Assembly (NCBI GenBank): GCA_905235305.1
Contig: CAJOLC010000012.1
Coordinates: 1 to 64,000 of the forward strand
Direction: 5' to 3'
Length of the DNA stretch: 64,000 nt
DNA from: an uncultured Bacteroidaceae bacterium
GTDB taxonomy: Bacteria; Bacteroidota; Bacteroidia; Bacteroidales; Bacteroidaceae
Made by a program: the position numbers and the translations under genes
Notes under the pieces: model-generated
What the model was told of the DNA's origin: nothing
The model's input: the letters and a program-made list of their open reading frames with translations, nothing else
Database searches by the model: none
In this document: piece by piece, positions 15,331 through 26,090 of the stretch
How positions within the stretch are numbered: the first letter of the stretch is position 1
Layout: every line of letters starts with the position of its first letter

Positions 15331-17859
15331 ATGTGTATGACAAATCTTTTTAGCAAATGGAGCAGACATTCCTCACGGATAGTGTGCCTGCTGACATTTT
15401 GCGGGCTGATGCATGCATGTAAGGATGAGTTCATTCTGGACGATGAAAAGCCCAGTTGGCTCAGCGAAAGTGTGTACTCAAGCCTGGAACAAAAGGGCAA
15501 TTACAGAACATATCTGAGACTGCTTGCAGACAAGGATGTGAATTCTGAGGGCGCTCGTCCGCTGTCTGATATCTTGAAGCAGACAGGTTCTAAGACTGTG
15601 TTTGTGGCAGATGATGATGCATGGAATGCATTCTTTGCTGCCAATGCTCTGTTGCCAGAGAGCAATCCTTGGCATTATGCCACAAGTTATGAGGCTCTGA
15701 GTCCGGCTCAGAAGAAGTTGTTGATTCATACCAGTATGCTCAACAATGCCATCGTCATGGAGAACCTGGCCAGCAGCGAATCCAGCGGAAACAATTCTCC
15801 CACTCGCGGAGAATACATGCGTCGATATACAGATGTCAATGTACTGGACTCTATCACTTATATGCCCTCACAGGACCTGCCATTCAGCTATTCCCCAAAT
15901 GAAAAGGACTACTGGGCAAAATTCCGTGAGGAAAATGGAGGCCGCGGAATATATCTGGTCACAGACTCCACTCCTTCCATGATGCTTCACTTCACGTCGG
16001 AGCACATGACAAGAAACGTCATTACCGACGAGGACTTCTCGTATTTCATGGGGCGTCCGAGAAACACGAGTGATGTGCACATCTACAATGCTCTTCTGTT
16101 GGATAAAGATGGTGTCTGCGAGAATGGCTATGTAAATATGACGGAAAGGCCGCTCTATCCTCTTACTAATATGGCAGAAGCCATCCGTACCAACGGCAAG
16201 ACAAAGATATTCAGTCATATCTTAGACCGCTTCAGTGCACCATACTATTGCGAGATGATTGACAAGGCTTATAAAAACCTTCATCCCGACTTCCCCGAAA
16301 CCGACTCAATCTATACAAAGCGTTATTTCTCTGCCAACAACTTCTCTACCAAGGGAGGATATACCACAAGCCTGTTTGAGCCGGGCGATAAGGCAGGTAC
16401 TTATGAAGAGTATGATCCTTACTTGTTTGATCCGGATAAGATTCCCAGCCTCAAGTTTGACCCAGGATGGAACGGCTATTATGATGAGGTAGATGTTCGT
16501 AAGGACATGGCTGCCATGTTCGTTCCGAGTGATGAGGCAATGTGGGATTACTTCCGAGGCCCAGGCGCAGAGCTTATCAGCGTGCACTATGCTCATGAAG
16601 GAACGGAAAAGCAGATTCCGTTTGTTCCGGCTACGACAGAAGATGAACTGTTCAGGCAAATAGACTGCATCCCCGTCGGAGTGCTTGACGGATTGGTGAA
16701 GAACCTCATGCATCGCTCGTTTGTACAGTCTGTCCCCAGTAAGTGGGCAAAGCTTACCGACGATGCTATGGAAGAATTGTTTGCAGATGTCGACGAAGCG
16801 AAAAGGCTGATTGATACGTGCCTGCTTTGCAACAATGGCGTAGTATATGTAATGGGCCTGACCCCTGTGCCTGCCGACTATAGGTCCGTCGCTGCTCCTG
16901 CATATATAAATAGTACTACTAATGGTATCATGAAGGAAGCCATCTATGCAGGCTACGACCCCAAGAAGACGGACTTCATGAACCTGAACTATTATGCTTA
17001 CCTCAAGGCTATGCGTAGTAAGTTCACACTCTTTATGCCAAGCGACAGTGCATTGGCCTACTATTATGATCCTGCCAGCATGAAGAGCCGTACCCCACGT
17101 GTAACAGTGTTTGAGCATCAATCAGGTACCCCCCCCGTAAAGTTGACCTTCTACAACTACAACTGTCCATATAATAGTACAAGAGAACAAGTAGGTACAA
17201 TAGGTTCACGTATTCTCGGCTCAAACCAGTACGATAATACTGAGGTAAGTAACCGCTTGAAAGATATCCTGGAAAGCCATACGATTGTGCATGACGAAAC
17301 CAACCCCATGACAAGGTGGCTGCAAGAATACTTCGGCATTCCCTCGTCGGAGCCACTCAACGAGTATTTCCTCTCAAAGAACGGCAATGCCGTGAAAGTT
17401 GTCCGTAACGAGAATGATGAAGTCATCGAGGTGAAGGGTGGCTTCCAATTAGAGAACGAGCGTCTGGGCATAGAAAGTGAAACCCCGGGCGTAACCTCAT
17501 GCAAGATCTCCAAATGGTATTACGGATTAGACAACGGTAATGGAGATACTTATATACTGAGAGCTCCGCTCGTACCCACTTATCGTAGTGTGTACAGTAT
17601 CTTCACGAACGACCTTGACCAGCACAAGTTCGAAGAAGACGGATTCGGTGGCGAGACACCTTACTCCGAATTCTATAACTTATGTAAATCTGGCGGCTTC
17701 GATAACGAAATCATCGGTTGTGGACTCGTAGATGAGAATCTCACAAATAAGCAACAGGAATCCGCCCTCAAGAAGTTCAAGATTTTCATTGAAGACAATG
17801 GTCTGGACTATAATGTCCAATTCTTCAACAACTACCGGTATCTTTGTTCCTTCCAATGA
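15331..17859 (+). CDS. Multi-domain fasciclin (FAS1) lipoprotein, N-terminal part (frameshifted gene)
   Basis: 842 residues read before a TGA. The signal peptide has lipobox LMHAC (Cys30) followed by K-D-E, so it is probably a surface-exposed lipoprotein. FAS1 repeats show as the paired H1/H2-like motifs TVFVADDDAWNAFF, AAMFVPSDEAMWDYF and FTLFMPSDSALAYYY, each followed later by an IHTS/LMHRS-type segment. A fourth repeat begins at the end and continues in another frame (TTGIFVPSNESVLDAI from about 17834). FAS1 domains are adhesion modules. It is the first gene of the operon, 12 nt (after the full gene) before a susC. Confidence 0.85.
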   Translation: MCMTNLFSKWSRHSSRIVCLLTFCGLMHACKDEFILDDEKPSWLSESVYSSLEQKGNYRTYLRLLADKDVNSEGARPLSDILKQTGSKTVFVADDDAWNAFFAANALLPESNPWHYATSYEALSPAQKKLLIHTSMLNNAIVMENLASSESSGNNSPTRGEYMRRYTDVNVLDSITYMPSQDLPFSYSPNEKDYWAKFREENGGRGIYLVTDSTPSMMLHFTSEHMTRNVITDEDFSYFMGRPRNTSDVHIYNALLLDKDGVCENGYVNMTERPLYPLTNMAEAIRTNGKTKIFSHILDRFSAPYYCEMIDKAYKNLHPDFPETDSIYTKRYFSANNFSTKGGYTTSLFEPGDKAGTYEEYDPYLFDPDKIPSLKFDPGWNGYYDEVDVRKDMAAMFVPSDEAMWDYFRGPGAELISVHYAHEGTEKQIPFVPATTEDELFRQIDCIPVGVLDGLVKNLMHRSFVQSVPSKWAKLTDDAMEELFADVDEAKRLIDTCLLCNNGVVYVMGLTPVPADYRSVAAPAYINSTTNGIMKEAIYAGYDPKKTDFMNLNYYAYLKAMRSKFTLFMPSDSALAYYYDPASMKSRTPRVTVFEHQSGTPPVKLTFYNYNCPYNSTREQVGTIGSRILGSNQYDNTEVSNRLKDILESHTIVHDETNPMTRWLQEYFGIPSSEPLNEYFLSKNGNAVKVVRNENDEVIEVKGGFQLENERLGIESETPGVTSCKISKWYYGLDNGNGDTYILRAPLVPTYRSVYSIFTNDLDQHKFEEDGFGGETPYSEFYNLCKSGGFDNEIIGCGLVDENLTNKQQESALKKFKIFIEDNGLDYNVQFFNNYRYLCSFQ

Positions 17860-18520
17860 GTCTGTACTCGATGCTATTGAGCACGGACTGCCCACATGGG
17901 ACGATATATATGAAGATTATCATAGCCATTGCAAACAGGAAATGGAAGAAGTAGAAGATGAGGAAGGAAATGTGACATTAGTTCCTGTGACGAACGCAGA
18001 TGGTGAACCCATCTACACCAACAAGCTCGAAACCTACGAAGACAGCTTGCGTATTGCTGCCAAGATTACTTATCTGGTCAATTTTGTCCGATATCATTTT
18101 GCAGACAATTCTGTCTTTGCTGATAAGACAGAACTTGCTCCAAATGAAATGGTAACGTCAAGTTATGACAAGCAGTTAGAGCTCTTCTGCAAGATTCATG
18201 TTGACCGCATCTCGAACGGTGAAGGAACAGACCTTCGAGTTTGTGATGACGTGACATGGAAGAAGAACGGTAACAGTATGGGTGGCAATCCCATAAGAAC
18301 TATAGGAGAGAAGAACGTACTGGCCCGTGACATCTCATGTAACACATCGCCTGCTGGCGTTGTGATGAGAGGCAAGGTAATTCAAGCATCCAGTGCAGCG
18401 GTTATTCATTCAATCGATGGGTACCTGAACCATACGGAAGTCATTGATGGCGATCATACCAAGACTTGGGAGTCAACCATCAAAGCTAAGAGGTATTTAC
18501 AGAGATACGCTATCCGATAA
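17835..18520 (+). CDS. Fasciclin lipoprotein, C-terminal part (after frameshift)
   Basis: This carries the last FAS1 repeat of the preceding gene in the +1 frame, starting TTGIFVPSNESVLDA and closing with AAVIHSIDGYLNHTEV, the usual end of a FAS1 domain. The simplest explanation is loss of an AC dinucleotide near 17828 (AACAACAC to AACAAC). The frame is open back to an ATG at 17732, but translation there does not resemble the family. Whether the cell makes a full-length protein is unknown. Confidence 0.8.
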
Positions 18521-18532
18521 AATCATCCGACT

Positions 18533-21500
18533 ATGAAGAATATAACAATCAAGTTTTTATTGCTTTGCGTAGCTGCCCTGACAGTGCTACCTGCAAGCGC
18601 CCAGCAGCGGCGTATCTCTGGTACCGTTTCTGATGATATTGATGTCATCATGGGTGCCAATGTCAAGGAGATAGACAAAAACAATCGTATTGTCAGCCAA
18701 GCTATGACCGATATGAATGGTAACTTCACCATGAATATCAAGGACCCGAACAATACACTCGAGGTTTCATTTATAGGCTACAAGAAATGGGCTCAGAAAA
18801 TAGGAAGTGGAAAGAGTGTATTCAAGATTACCCTGCAAGACAATACAAAGGTGATTCAGGAGATTACCGTGCAGGGTAAGAAATTATCACCCACCACGGG
18901 TCTTGAGATTCCTGCTCGAGAATATGCCGGTGCGATCACCAAGTTTGACATGAGTGATGTGGAAGGTCTCGCCTTCGAGGATGTAGGTCAGGCCCTGCAA
19001 GGACAGATTCCTGGCCTCGATATCGTGCCAAATTCCGGTAACCTTGGTTCGGGTACCACCATGCGCCTGCGCGGTACTTCTACTATTAATGGTAACGCAC
19101 AACCTCTGATTGTCCTCAATGACCATATTTTCGAGTTGCCCGAGGATGCTCAAGATTTCAACTTCGAGACGATGGACAACGAGGAACAGTTCTCAACTTT
19201 GCTTAATGTAAATCCGGAGGATATTGAGTCTATCACAGTCCTGAAGGATGCAGCCAGTACGGCAAAGTGGGGCGCAAAAGGCTCGAATGGTGTCATCGAG
19301 ATTAAGCTCCGTCGTGGTTCGAAGGGCAAGACGCGTGTCAACTTTACCTATAAGTTCAAAGGCACTTGGCAGCCCTCCGGCTACGAAATGCTTAATGGTG
19401 ATGGCTACACGATGATGCTTAAGGAGGCATACTACAATCCCTATCACAGGGATGCTACGTTGCCCGAACTTGACTATGATGAGTCTTTGCCTAACGTTTA
19501 TCCTCATTTCAGTCAGAATACCGACTGGGTGAAGGAGGTTCAAAGATTTGGTCAGGAACACAGGTTCACGGTAGCTCTTTCGGGTGGTGGTGATAAAGCC
19601 CTCTTCCGTATTAGTGCCAACTACGATAAGAGTACGGGTTCTATTATTGGGCAGACGCTGGACCGTTTCACAACCTCTACGGCATTGGACTATTATGTCA
19701 GCGACCGCATTAAGTTCTCGAGTAATATCAACTTGGCCTTTACCACAAATAATAAGAACTACGGCAACGATATCCTGGCTCGTGCATATAATGCTATGCC
19801 CAACATGAGTGTTTATGAATATAAATATGAGCCTATTCCGGGCGACCCCGACCATTATCGTTATATCCCTACGAACAATTACTTTAATATGTTGCCATTG
19901 GCTGCCATCTATTCTACCGGTAGCACGGGTCGCATGAACAACTACGACGAGAACCTGTACACTTCGTTCGACCTTGATGACATGTTCACGAATGGTAACC
20001 CGGTGGCTCGAGCCATGAAGGCTTGGTGGAAACAGAAGCAGTACAACTTGACCCCACAGTTCAGCGTTGAGTATAAGTTGCTCGGCAAAGATGATGACCA
20101 TCATCGACTGAACTATGTCGGTGATGTCCAGCTTAATATCTATAACACAAGTAATGACCAGTATTGCCCCAGTGAACTTAGAACCATGGATTGGGTATGG
20201 GGTGGCGACAATGCTGCAGCATTAACCTCCAATGAACGTAACTATGTAGGTAACGATGAGTACAAGTCGCTTGAATTTACGACACGTCATGACTTGCGCT
20301 ACTATTCCGCATTCAAGAATCGCGATCACGCTCTGGGTGCTTTGGTTCGTTTCGAGATGGCAACAGGTAGCAGTAGTTCTCAGTTGCTGAACCTGTGGAA
20401 TGTTCCTAATGGCATCACTGATCCTACTGTCGTGGCTTTGCTCCGCCAAGCAAGTTCAGGTACCAATGAATGGAGGTCGCAGACATTCTTTAGCAATGTC
20501 CACTATTCATATAAGAGTAAGTACAATGTCGACGCTTCTGCACGTTGGGATGGCAGCACAGGATACGGTCGCAGCAATAAGTATGGTTTCTTCCCATCTG
20601 TAGGTGTTCGTTGGAACATTATCGACGAGGACTTTATGAAGTGGAGCAAGAACTGGTTGAGCATGCTTGCTATTCGTGGATCCTGGGGTATTACCGGTGG
20701 CGGTAATGCCGGCAGCAGCCAATATAATAAGTATGCAACCAATGGCTATTATAATGGTCACCAGGTCATCATACCAGAAAACCTTTCCTTGGAACAGCTC
20801 CGGTGGGAGAAGACAAGGAAGTTGAATCTGGGTTGGAATGTTAGTTTCTTTAAGGATTTAGTTACTTTTGAAGGTGAGGTTTATGATCACAAGACAACCG
20901 ACCTGTTGATGAACAATCTCCGTATTGCAAGTGCAAATGGCTTCTCAAATCTCGATAAGGTGAATGCTGGTGTGCTGCGCAATAAGGGTTGGGAGCTTAA
21001 CTTCTACACCTCCCGAATCTTTAAGGTAGGCAAGTTCTCCATGAAATTCCGTGGCAATATCGCCCAAAACTTCAATGAAGTGGAAGAAATGAATCCTATC
21101 ATTCTGGAGAGCTTGAACGGATCTGAAACATATCAGCCAGGTAATTTGAGCTACAACCAGCGTGTACAGATAGGCAATGCACTGGGTTCTATCTATGGCC
21201 TTCATTATCTGGGTGTATACAAGTATGATTATGACCATAACGGTTTCACAACTTCTTCCTTAAGTAGTTATGGCTATGCAGAGGCTGACCAGAATGGTGT
21301 TACTTGGGAAGCGGCTCAGAATAATAAGGACCTTGTATGGGGCCAAGGCACTGGCTACGACACTCAGGGCAATCCTATTAATACTGCAGCTGCAGCTCAA
21401 CGTCGTGGAGAAGTATATACCTGCCCCATTGCTTATGATGCGGATGGTAATATGCTGACCGATGCCAAGGGTATTCCTTTGCCAATGTACTATTGCTACA

Positions 21501-22108
21501 ACGAAGGTAATCGTTACCAATTCCAAGGTGGTGATGCTATCTATGAAGATATTAACCATGATGGTCAGATTGACCGCTACGATATGGTATATCTTGGTAA
21601 TTCTAATCCTAAGTGCAATGGTGGTTTCGGTTTCAACATCTTCTATGGCAGATTGTCATTGAATGTTGGTTTCAATTTCCGTGTCGGCAACCAGATTGTC
21701 AATATGGCACGTATGGGCTTGGAAAGTATGTTGGACAACAAGAACCAAAGTTATGCTACTACATGGCGTTGGCGTAAGAATGGTGACGAAACCGTTGTTC
21801 CTCGTGCCTTAAGCTCGCGTACCGGCTATAGAAGTTATAATTCCCTGCCCAGCGACCGCTATGTAGAAAATGGTGACTACCTGCGTTTGCAGTATGTTCA
21901 GCTTAATTATGAATTCGATGCCAAGAAGCTTAAGAAGTATGGCCTTAATGCGTTGAAGTTGCATGCGTCCCTGGATAATCTGTGGTGCTGGACTAAGTAC
22001 ACAGGTGTTGATCCTGATGTCTCTCCTCAGGGATTTGCAGTCTCAAGAGACAACAACCGTACTCCTCGTGCGAAGTCATTTACTTGTAGTTTAACCCTTG
22101 GTTTCTAA
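18533..22108 (+). CDS. SusC/RagA-family TonB-linked outer-membrane transporter (pair 1)
   Basis: 1191 residues. Signal peptide (1-23, LPASAQ) is followed by a carboxypeptidase-D-like regulatory domain (RISGTVSDDIDVIMGANVKE...). The plug (about 115-265) has MRLRGTSTINGNAQPLIVLND and AASTAKWGAKGSNGVIEIKL, and a 22-strand-type barrel ends in a C-terminal Phe (SLTLGF). It forms the pore under the SusD lid encoded 13 nt downstream. The substrate cannot be deduced: no glycoside hydrolase, sulfatase or polysaccharide lyase is in the operon. Confidence 0.95.
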   Translation: MKNITIKFLLLCVAALTVLPASAQQRRISGTVSDDIDVIMGANVKEIDKNNRIVSQAMTDMNGNFTMNIKDPNNTLEVSFIGYKKWAQKIGSGKSVFKITLQDNTKVIQEITVQGKKLSPTTGLEIPAREYAGAITKFDMSDVEGLAFEDVGQALQGQIPGLDIVPNSGNLGSGTTMRLRGTSTINGNAQPLIVLNDHIFELPEDAQDFNFETMDNEEQFSTLLNVNPEDIESITVLKDAASTAKWGAKGSNGVIEIKLRRGSKGKTRVNFTYKFKGTWQPSGYEMLNGDGYTMMLKEAYYNPYHRDATLPELDYDESLPNVYPHFSQNTDWVKEVQRFGQEHRFTVALSGGGDKALFRISANYDKSTGSIIGQTLDRFTTSTALDYYVSDRIKFSSNINLAFTTNNKNYGNDILARAYNAMPNMSVYEYKYEPIPGDPDHYRYIPTNNYFNMLPLAAIYSTGSTGRMNNYDENLYTSFDLDDMFTNGNPVARAMKAWWKQKQYNLTPQFSVEYKLLGKDDDHHRLNYVGDVQLNIYNTSNDQYCPSELRTMDWVWGGDNAAALTSNERNYVGNDEYKSLEFTTRHDLRYYSAFKNRDHALGALVRFEMATGSSSSQLLNLWNVPNGITDPTVVALLRQASSGTNEWRSQTFFSNVHYSYKSKYNVDASARWDGSTGYGRSNKYGFFPSVGVRWNIIDEDFMKWSKNWLSMLAIRGSWGITGGGNAGSSQYNKYATNGYYNGHQVIIPENLSLEQLRWEKTRKLNLGWNVSFFKDLVTFEGEVYDHKTTDLLMNNLRIASANGFSNLDKVNAGVLRNKGWELNFYTSRIFKVGKFSMKFRGNIAQNFNEVEEMNPIILESLNGSETYQPGNLSYNQRVQIGNALGSIYGLHYLGVYKYDYDHNGFTTSSLSSYGYAEADQNGVTWEAAQNNKDLVWGQGTGYDTQGNPINTAAAAQRRGEVYTCPIAYDADGNMLTDAKGIPLPMYYCYNEGNRYQFQGGDAIYEDINHDGQIDRYDMVYLGNSNPKCNGGFGFNIFYGRLSLNVGFNFRVGNQIVNMARMGLESMLDNKNQSYATTWRWRKNGDETVVPRALSSRTGYRSYNSLPSDRYVENGDYLRLQYVQLNYEFDAKKLKKYGLNALKLHASLDNLWCWTKYTGVDPDVSPQGFAVSRDNNRTPRAKSFTCSLTLGF

Positions 22109-22121
22109 AATTGTGTAGAAT

Positions 22122-24071
22122 ATGAAAAGCTTAAAACAAATATATCAAGCAACATGCCTTGCCGGGCTTTTGGCTCTGGGCACATCTTCTTGCACAGATT
22201 GGCTCACTCTCTATCCTCAGGATCGTGTGGTAGAAGAAAATTTCTGGGAAGACAAGAATGACCTGGAGGGTGTACGTTATGGTGCATATCGGAAGATGGC
22301 GCAAACCGTATCAAAGTTTGCGGTATGGGGAGATCTTCGTTCGGATTCCTATTCAATTAACCGAGCAGATAGATCTCCCAATAACGATTATACTGAAATT
22401 ATAAATGGCATGCCTGACTCAAGTATGAGTGTCTTTGACTGGGGCGACGTTTATACTACAATCAATTATTGTAATAAAGTGTTGCAACATGGTGAAGAAG
22501 TCTTGGAGAAGGATAAGCAATTCACCACTGGAGAGTGGATTCAGATGCAAGCTGAGATGAAGGCTCTTCGTGCCTTGAATTATTTCTACCTAATCAGGGC
22601 ATTCAAGGATGTCCCGTACACAACAAAGGTGGTTAACAAGGACTCGGAGGTAGAATCGTTCCCTCTCACAAATCAGTTGGCAGTGCTTGATTCCATCATC
22701 AATGAATGTGAGAGCGTGAAAGGAAAAGCACGTAACCGTTTCAGTAGGATCGAAGATTCTAAGGGTATGATTACCAATTGCGCTATTTATGCCATGCTGG
22801 CAGATATGTATCTATGGCGTGCTTCTCTGCATGAAGGCAGGCATGGAAAGAATGGCACAGACATCGTTAACGGCGAGGAAGTTAGTCACGACGTAAGTGT
22901 TGACTATAACAAGGCTATAGAGTATGCTGATTTGAGTCTTCAATCATTGGCTAATCAAAACAGTGAGGAAAGTAACAGCGCTGGAATCAATCGTGTAACT
23001 GATGAGACTTTCAACTATGGACTGGAATACTGTGACATGATAAAGAATGATTTTGAGGGAGCAGGTCAGTCAGCGACACCTCAGTTGGAAGCTCATACTG
23101 CCATCTTTACTCGCGGGAACAGCCGTGAGAGTATTTTTGAGTTGCAATACTCTAATTCAGATGGTATTTCAAACGGTATAGTTAACTCCCTTTATGGATA
23201 TGATGAGAATACGGATTTGGAGGTTAATGATCAAGCCCTGAATTCTTTATATGACGGCGGCATTGCTGGAGAAAAAGAAAATGGCGGAATGTGGGATTCC
23301 CGCATTTGGATATGCTGCCAAAACAAGTTGACTACAGGAAGAGCAGCAAATGACGAATCATCCAGTGGGGCGAATGCATACTATTGTATGAAATATCATT
23401 TGCCATCCAGTGGAATAATTCTGACTATGACAGGAACATCTTCTAATCATGAACTGAAAAGCGTGACATATACATCAAGAGCCTATAATAATTGGATTGT
23501 ATATCGCATGACTGATGTTATGCTTATAAAGGCTGAGGCGCTTGCATGTTTGGGTGGTTCGGCTCAAAAGTCAATGGCCAAAGCCATATGTAATGCAATC
23601 CATCGTCGTTCATATTGTTGTTATAAGGAATCTACTTGGGTTCCCAGTGAAATTGCGACAACAGATGGGAAGTATGGCAATGCATCTGGTACAAAGTTGA
23701 AGGCCAAGAATAACGTAGAAATATCTGAAGATGTGATGCGTGTCCTAAATGAACGTCAGATTGAACTTATTGGCGAGGGTAAGCGCTGGTTTGACTTAGT
23801 CCGTTTGGCTGAGCGCTGTTCTTCCCAAAAAGCCTCAAGTGATCCTGACGATCCGCGTGAAGTGGGCGTCAAGAATGGTAAATCTGGTATGGAGGCTGTG
23901 GTCGAACTGATTCTTGGGGCAGGTCCTAATGCTAGTTTCGCATCGACCTTAATCAATCGTCTCAAGAACCGATATGGCCTGTATTGTCCCATATACTATA
24001 TGGAAGTGAAGGCAAGCAACGGTGCCATTGAGCAGAATCCCGTATGGAATAAGTCCAAATATGAGCGGTAA
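22122..24071 (+). CDS. SusD/RagB-family surface lipoprotein (pair 1)
   Basis: 649 residues with lipobox GTSSC (Cys24). The N-terminal SusD-like segment (DWLTLYPQDRVVEENFWEDKNDLEG) leads into the TPR-like helical core (MQAEMKALRALNYFYLIRAFKDVP). The family's C-terminal block is ERQIELIGEGKRWFDLVRL. It binds substrate at the cell surface and acts as the lid of the SusC pore encoded upstream. Confidence 0.95.
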   Translation: MKSLKQIYQATCLAGLLALGTSSCTDWLTLYPQDRVVEENFWEDKNDLEGVRYGAYRKMAQTVSKFAVWGDLRSDSYSINRADRSPNNDYTEIINGMPDSSMSVFDWGDVYTTINYCNKVLQHGEEVLEKDKQFTTGEWIQMQAEMKALRALNYFYLIRAFKDVPYTTKVVNKDSEVESFPLTNQLAVLDSIINECESVKGKARNRFSRIEDSKGMITNCAIYAMLADMYLWRASLHEGRHGKNGTDIVNGEEVSHDVSVDYNKAIEYADLSLQSLANQNSEESNSAGINRVTDETFNYGLEYCDMIKNDFEGAGQSATPQLEAHTAIFTRGNSRESIFELQYSNSDGISNGIVNSLYGYDENTDLEVNDQALNSLYDGGIAGEKENGGMWDSRIWICCQNKLTTGRAANDESSSGANAYYCMKYHLPSSGIILTMTGTSSNHELKSVTYTSRAYNNWIVYRMTDVMLIKAEALACLGGSAQKSMAKAICNAIHRRSYCCYKESTWVPSEIATTDGKYGNASGTKLKAKNNVEISEDVMRVLNERQIELIGEGKRWFDLVRLAERCSSQKASSDPDDPREVGVKNGKSGMEAVVELILGAGPNASFASTLINRLKNRYGLYCPIYYMEVKASNGAIEQNPVWNKSKYER

Positions 24072-24112
24072 GAGTGATATAAAAGAAATCAGTTATAAAA
24101 GACATACATAAT

Positions 24113-24454
24113 ATGGCTAATAACAGAATTAATAAATACATTGGTGCAATAGCCTTAGGTGCTGTCTTGGTTGCAGTGCCAAGTTGTACCGACACGTGGG
24201 ACGACCATTACAATTATGATCCTGCCCAGGGAACAACACTTACGTTGTGGGATGTGATTAAGGACAATCCTAATTTCAGTCGTTTTGTGAATATAGCGAA
24301 GAAAGCTAAATACTATAAGGATAATACCCATGAGGTGTCCACCTATACCTATGAGGATATCCTTAAGGGGTCGCAGGTTAATACTATATGGATTCCTGAT
24401 AATAGTGCACTGACTGAAGAAGAGTACCAGAAATGGAGCAATGTTGGAAGATGA
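24113..24454 (+). CDS. Second fasciclin lipoprotein, N-terminal part (frameshifted gene)
   Basis: 113 residues. Signal peptide with lipobox VAVPSC (Cys25), then the first half of a FAS1 domain (TLTLWDVIKDNPNFSRFVNI ... NTIWIPDNSALTEEEYQKW). It stops at TGA 24452-24454 inside the domain; the other frame carries on as MLEDEEDVNAGYNVQQQF. Loss of two bases (AATATG to AATG near 24438) would explain the break. Confidence 0.8.
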   Translation: MANNRINKYIGAIALGAVLVAVPSCTDTWDDHYNYDPAQGTTLTLWDVIKDNPNFSRFVNIAKKAKYYKDNTHEVSTYTYEDILKGSQVNTIWIPDNSALTEEEYQKWSNVGR

Positions 24455-26060
24455 AGAAGATGTGAATGCTGGCTATAATGTCCAGCAGCAATTCTTGGGT
24501 AACCATATAGCATTGTGGCGTCACAATATCTCCGAACCGGGCATTGATACGGTGAAGATGATAAATGGCAAGAACATTGTATTCGACAAGTTAAACAAGA
24601 CATTTGCAGGATATGATCTTGGAGGTGAAGGCGAATACAACATTCCGGCAGTCAATGGCGTAATACATGTTCTTAAGGGCGTCGCACCGTTCCACTACAA
24701 CTTCTATGAAACCCTTAAATTCCTGACACCCAGGACGAAGTTCGGTGATTATGTTGTAGGTAAGGATACTACTTATTTCTCGGCAAGCTCCAGTATCGAA
24801 GGTTTGCCTGACGAAAATGGCAATCCAACGTATGTTGACAGTGTCTACCGTACATCAAACCGTTTGTTCGAGTCCACTCGTTATCTTCCTCGGGACGGTA
24901 GTGAAAAGTGGCAAATGGCAGAAAAAGGTTTTGGTGCTCCTATTAACAATGAGGACTCGGTATTTGTCATGATTATGCCTAACGATGTTGCATGGGATGC
25001 GGCTTATGAGATGTTAAAGCCCGCCTATAAATATTCTCCGGCATATGAGGATAAAATAAAAGGAGAGACCAGCAATCAGATTATTGCCATCAAGGAAGAC
25101 CCAGACTCTTTGCAGGATATAAGCATTAAGATGGACCTTGTTGCACCTCTTGTCTACAATATACATAAGCAACCGAAGAGAGGTTCAGAGATGTGGACAC
25201 TTGATATGTTTAAGGAATACAAGGGTAATGGCCTCAATCCTGAAAGTCCTGACGATTATTTGCTCAACACCTTTGGTGATACGCTTCGTTCCATCCCGGG
25301 TGTATGGGATAAGGCCAGCCTTTTCGGTGATGCAGAAGCCAAAGACATGAGTAATGGTATTGCCTTTGAGGTTGATTCGTGGAATTTCCCCAAAGCATAT
25401 TATACGCCTGATGTAGAAGTTGAGATAGAGAATTCCTATATGTTCTATAATTACCCAAAATATGAGAACAGAATTGGCCGTAGTTCCAAGATATATACAT
25501 TCTCGAACGAGGCATTCAAGGCTGTGACGGATGTCTATGGCAAAGTTAGCCGCAATAACTTTTACCATTTTACAGGCTCTACCGATACCTCTTCACCCAA
25601 GATTGAGATTAAACTCTTTGGCAACGATCCCAATGCATATGTCCCGGGTGCTCAGGTTATGAGTGGAAAGTATGACATTCAGATCGTTCTTGTTCCGCGT
25701 TGGTATGTCGATATTGCGAAAGCATCTGAAATCGACGAATACTATTTGGATCCCGAATCCCCTGAAATGCAATATATACTTTCCCACAATAAGTACAAGT
25801 TCAAGTGGCAGGTTACTTATTGCAACGGTGCATCAACAGGTAGGGACAGAACTACATCAGCAGTGACGGTAGAGTCCGAAGGTGTAAAGGTTGATACCGT
25901 AACCGTTGTCGAGGATTTTGAGTTCCCTTATTCCTATAAGAATATGCGTTTCACTTACCCGACTATTATTCTTGAAGAGAGTATCAACTCCAAGGATTTC
26001 GGCAATGGTTATGTATATGACATTGCGATTGACAAAATCATTCTTAAGAGAAAAGATTAG
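24441..26060 (+). CDS. Second fasciclin lipoprotein, C-terminal part
   Basis: 539 residues continuing the gene from 24113. It holds the second half of the first FAS1 domain (NHIALWRHN..., VNGVIHVLKGVAPF), a second FAS1-like domain (VFVMIMPNDVAWDAAYEMLK) and a C-terminal beta-rich domain (KYDIQIVLVPRWYVDI...). An ATG at 24441 overlaps the first piece by 14 nt, so reinitiation is possible, but the product would lack a signal peptide. The stop lies 30 nt before the second susC. Confidence 0.85.
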   Translation: MLEDEEDVNAGYNVQQQFLGNHIALWRHNISEPGIDTVKMINGKNIVFDKLNKTFAGYDLGGEGEYNIPAVNGVIHVLKGVAPFHYNFYETLKFLTPRTKFGDYVVGKDTTYFSASSSIEGLPDENGNPTYVDSVYRTSNRLFESTRYLPRDGSEKWQMAEKGFGAPINNEDSVFVMIMPNDVAWDAAYEMLKPAYKYSPAYEDKIKGETSNQIIAIKEDPDSLQDISIKMDLVAPLVYNIHKQPKRGSEMWTLDMFKEYKGNGLNPESPDDYLLNTFGDTLRSIPGVWDKASLFGDAEAKDMSNGIAFEVDSWNFPKAYYTPDVEVEIENSYMFYNYPKYENRIGRSSKIYTFSNEAFKAVTDVYGKVSRNNFYHFTGSTDTSSPKIEIKLFGNDPNAYVPGAQVMSGKYDIQIVLVPRWYVDIAKASEIDEYYLDPESPEMQYILSHNKYKFKWQVTYCNGASTGRDRTTSAVTVESEGVKVDTVTVVEDFEFPYSYKNMRFTYPTIILEESINSKDFGNGYVYDIAIDKIILKRKD

Positions 26061-26090
26061 CTTGTCCCATTGTAATACGATAGCAGAATT

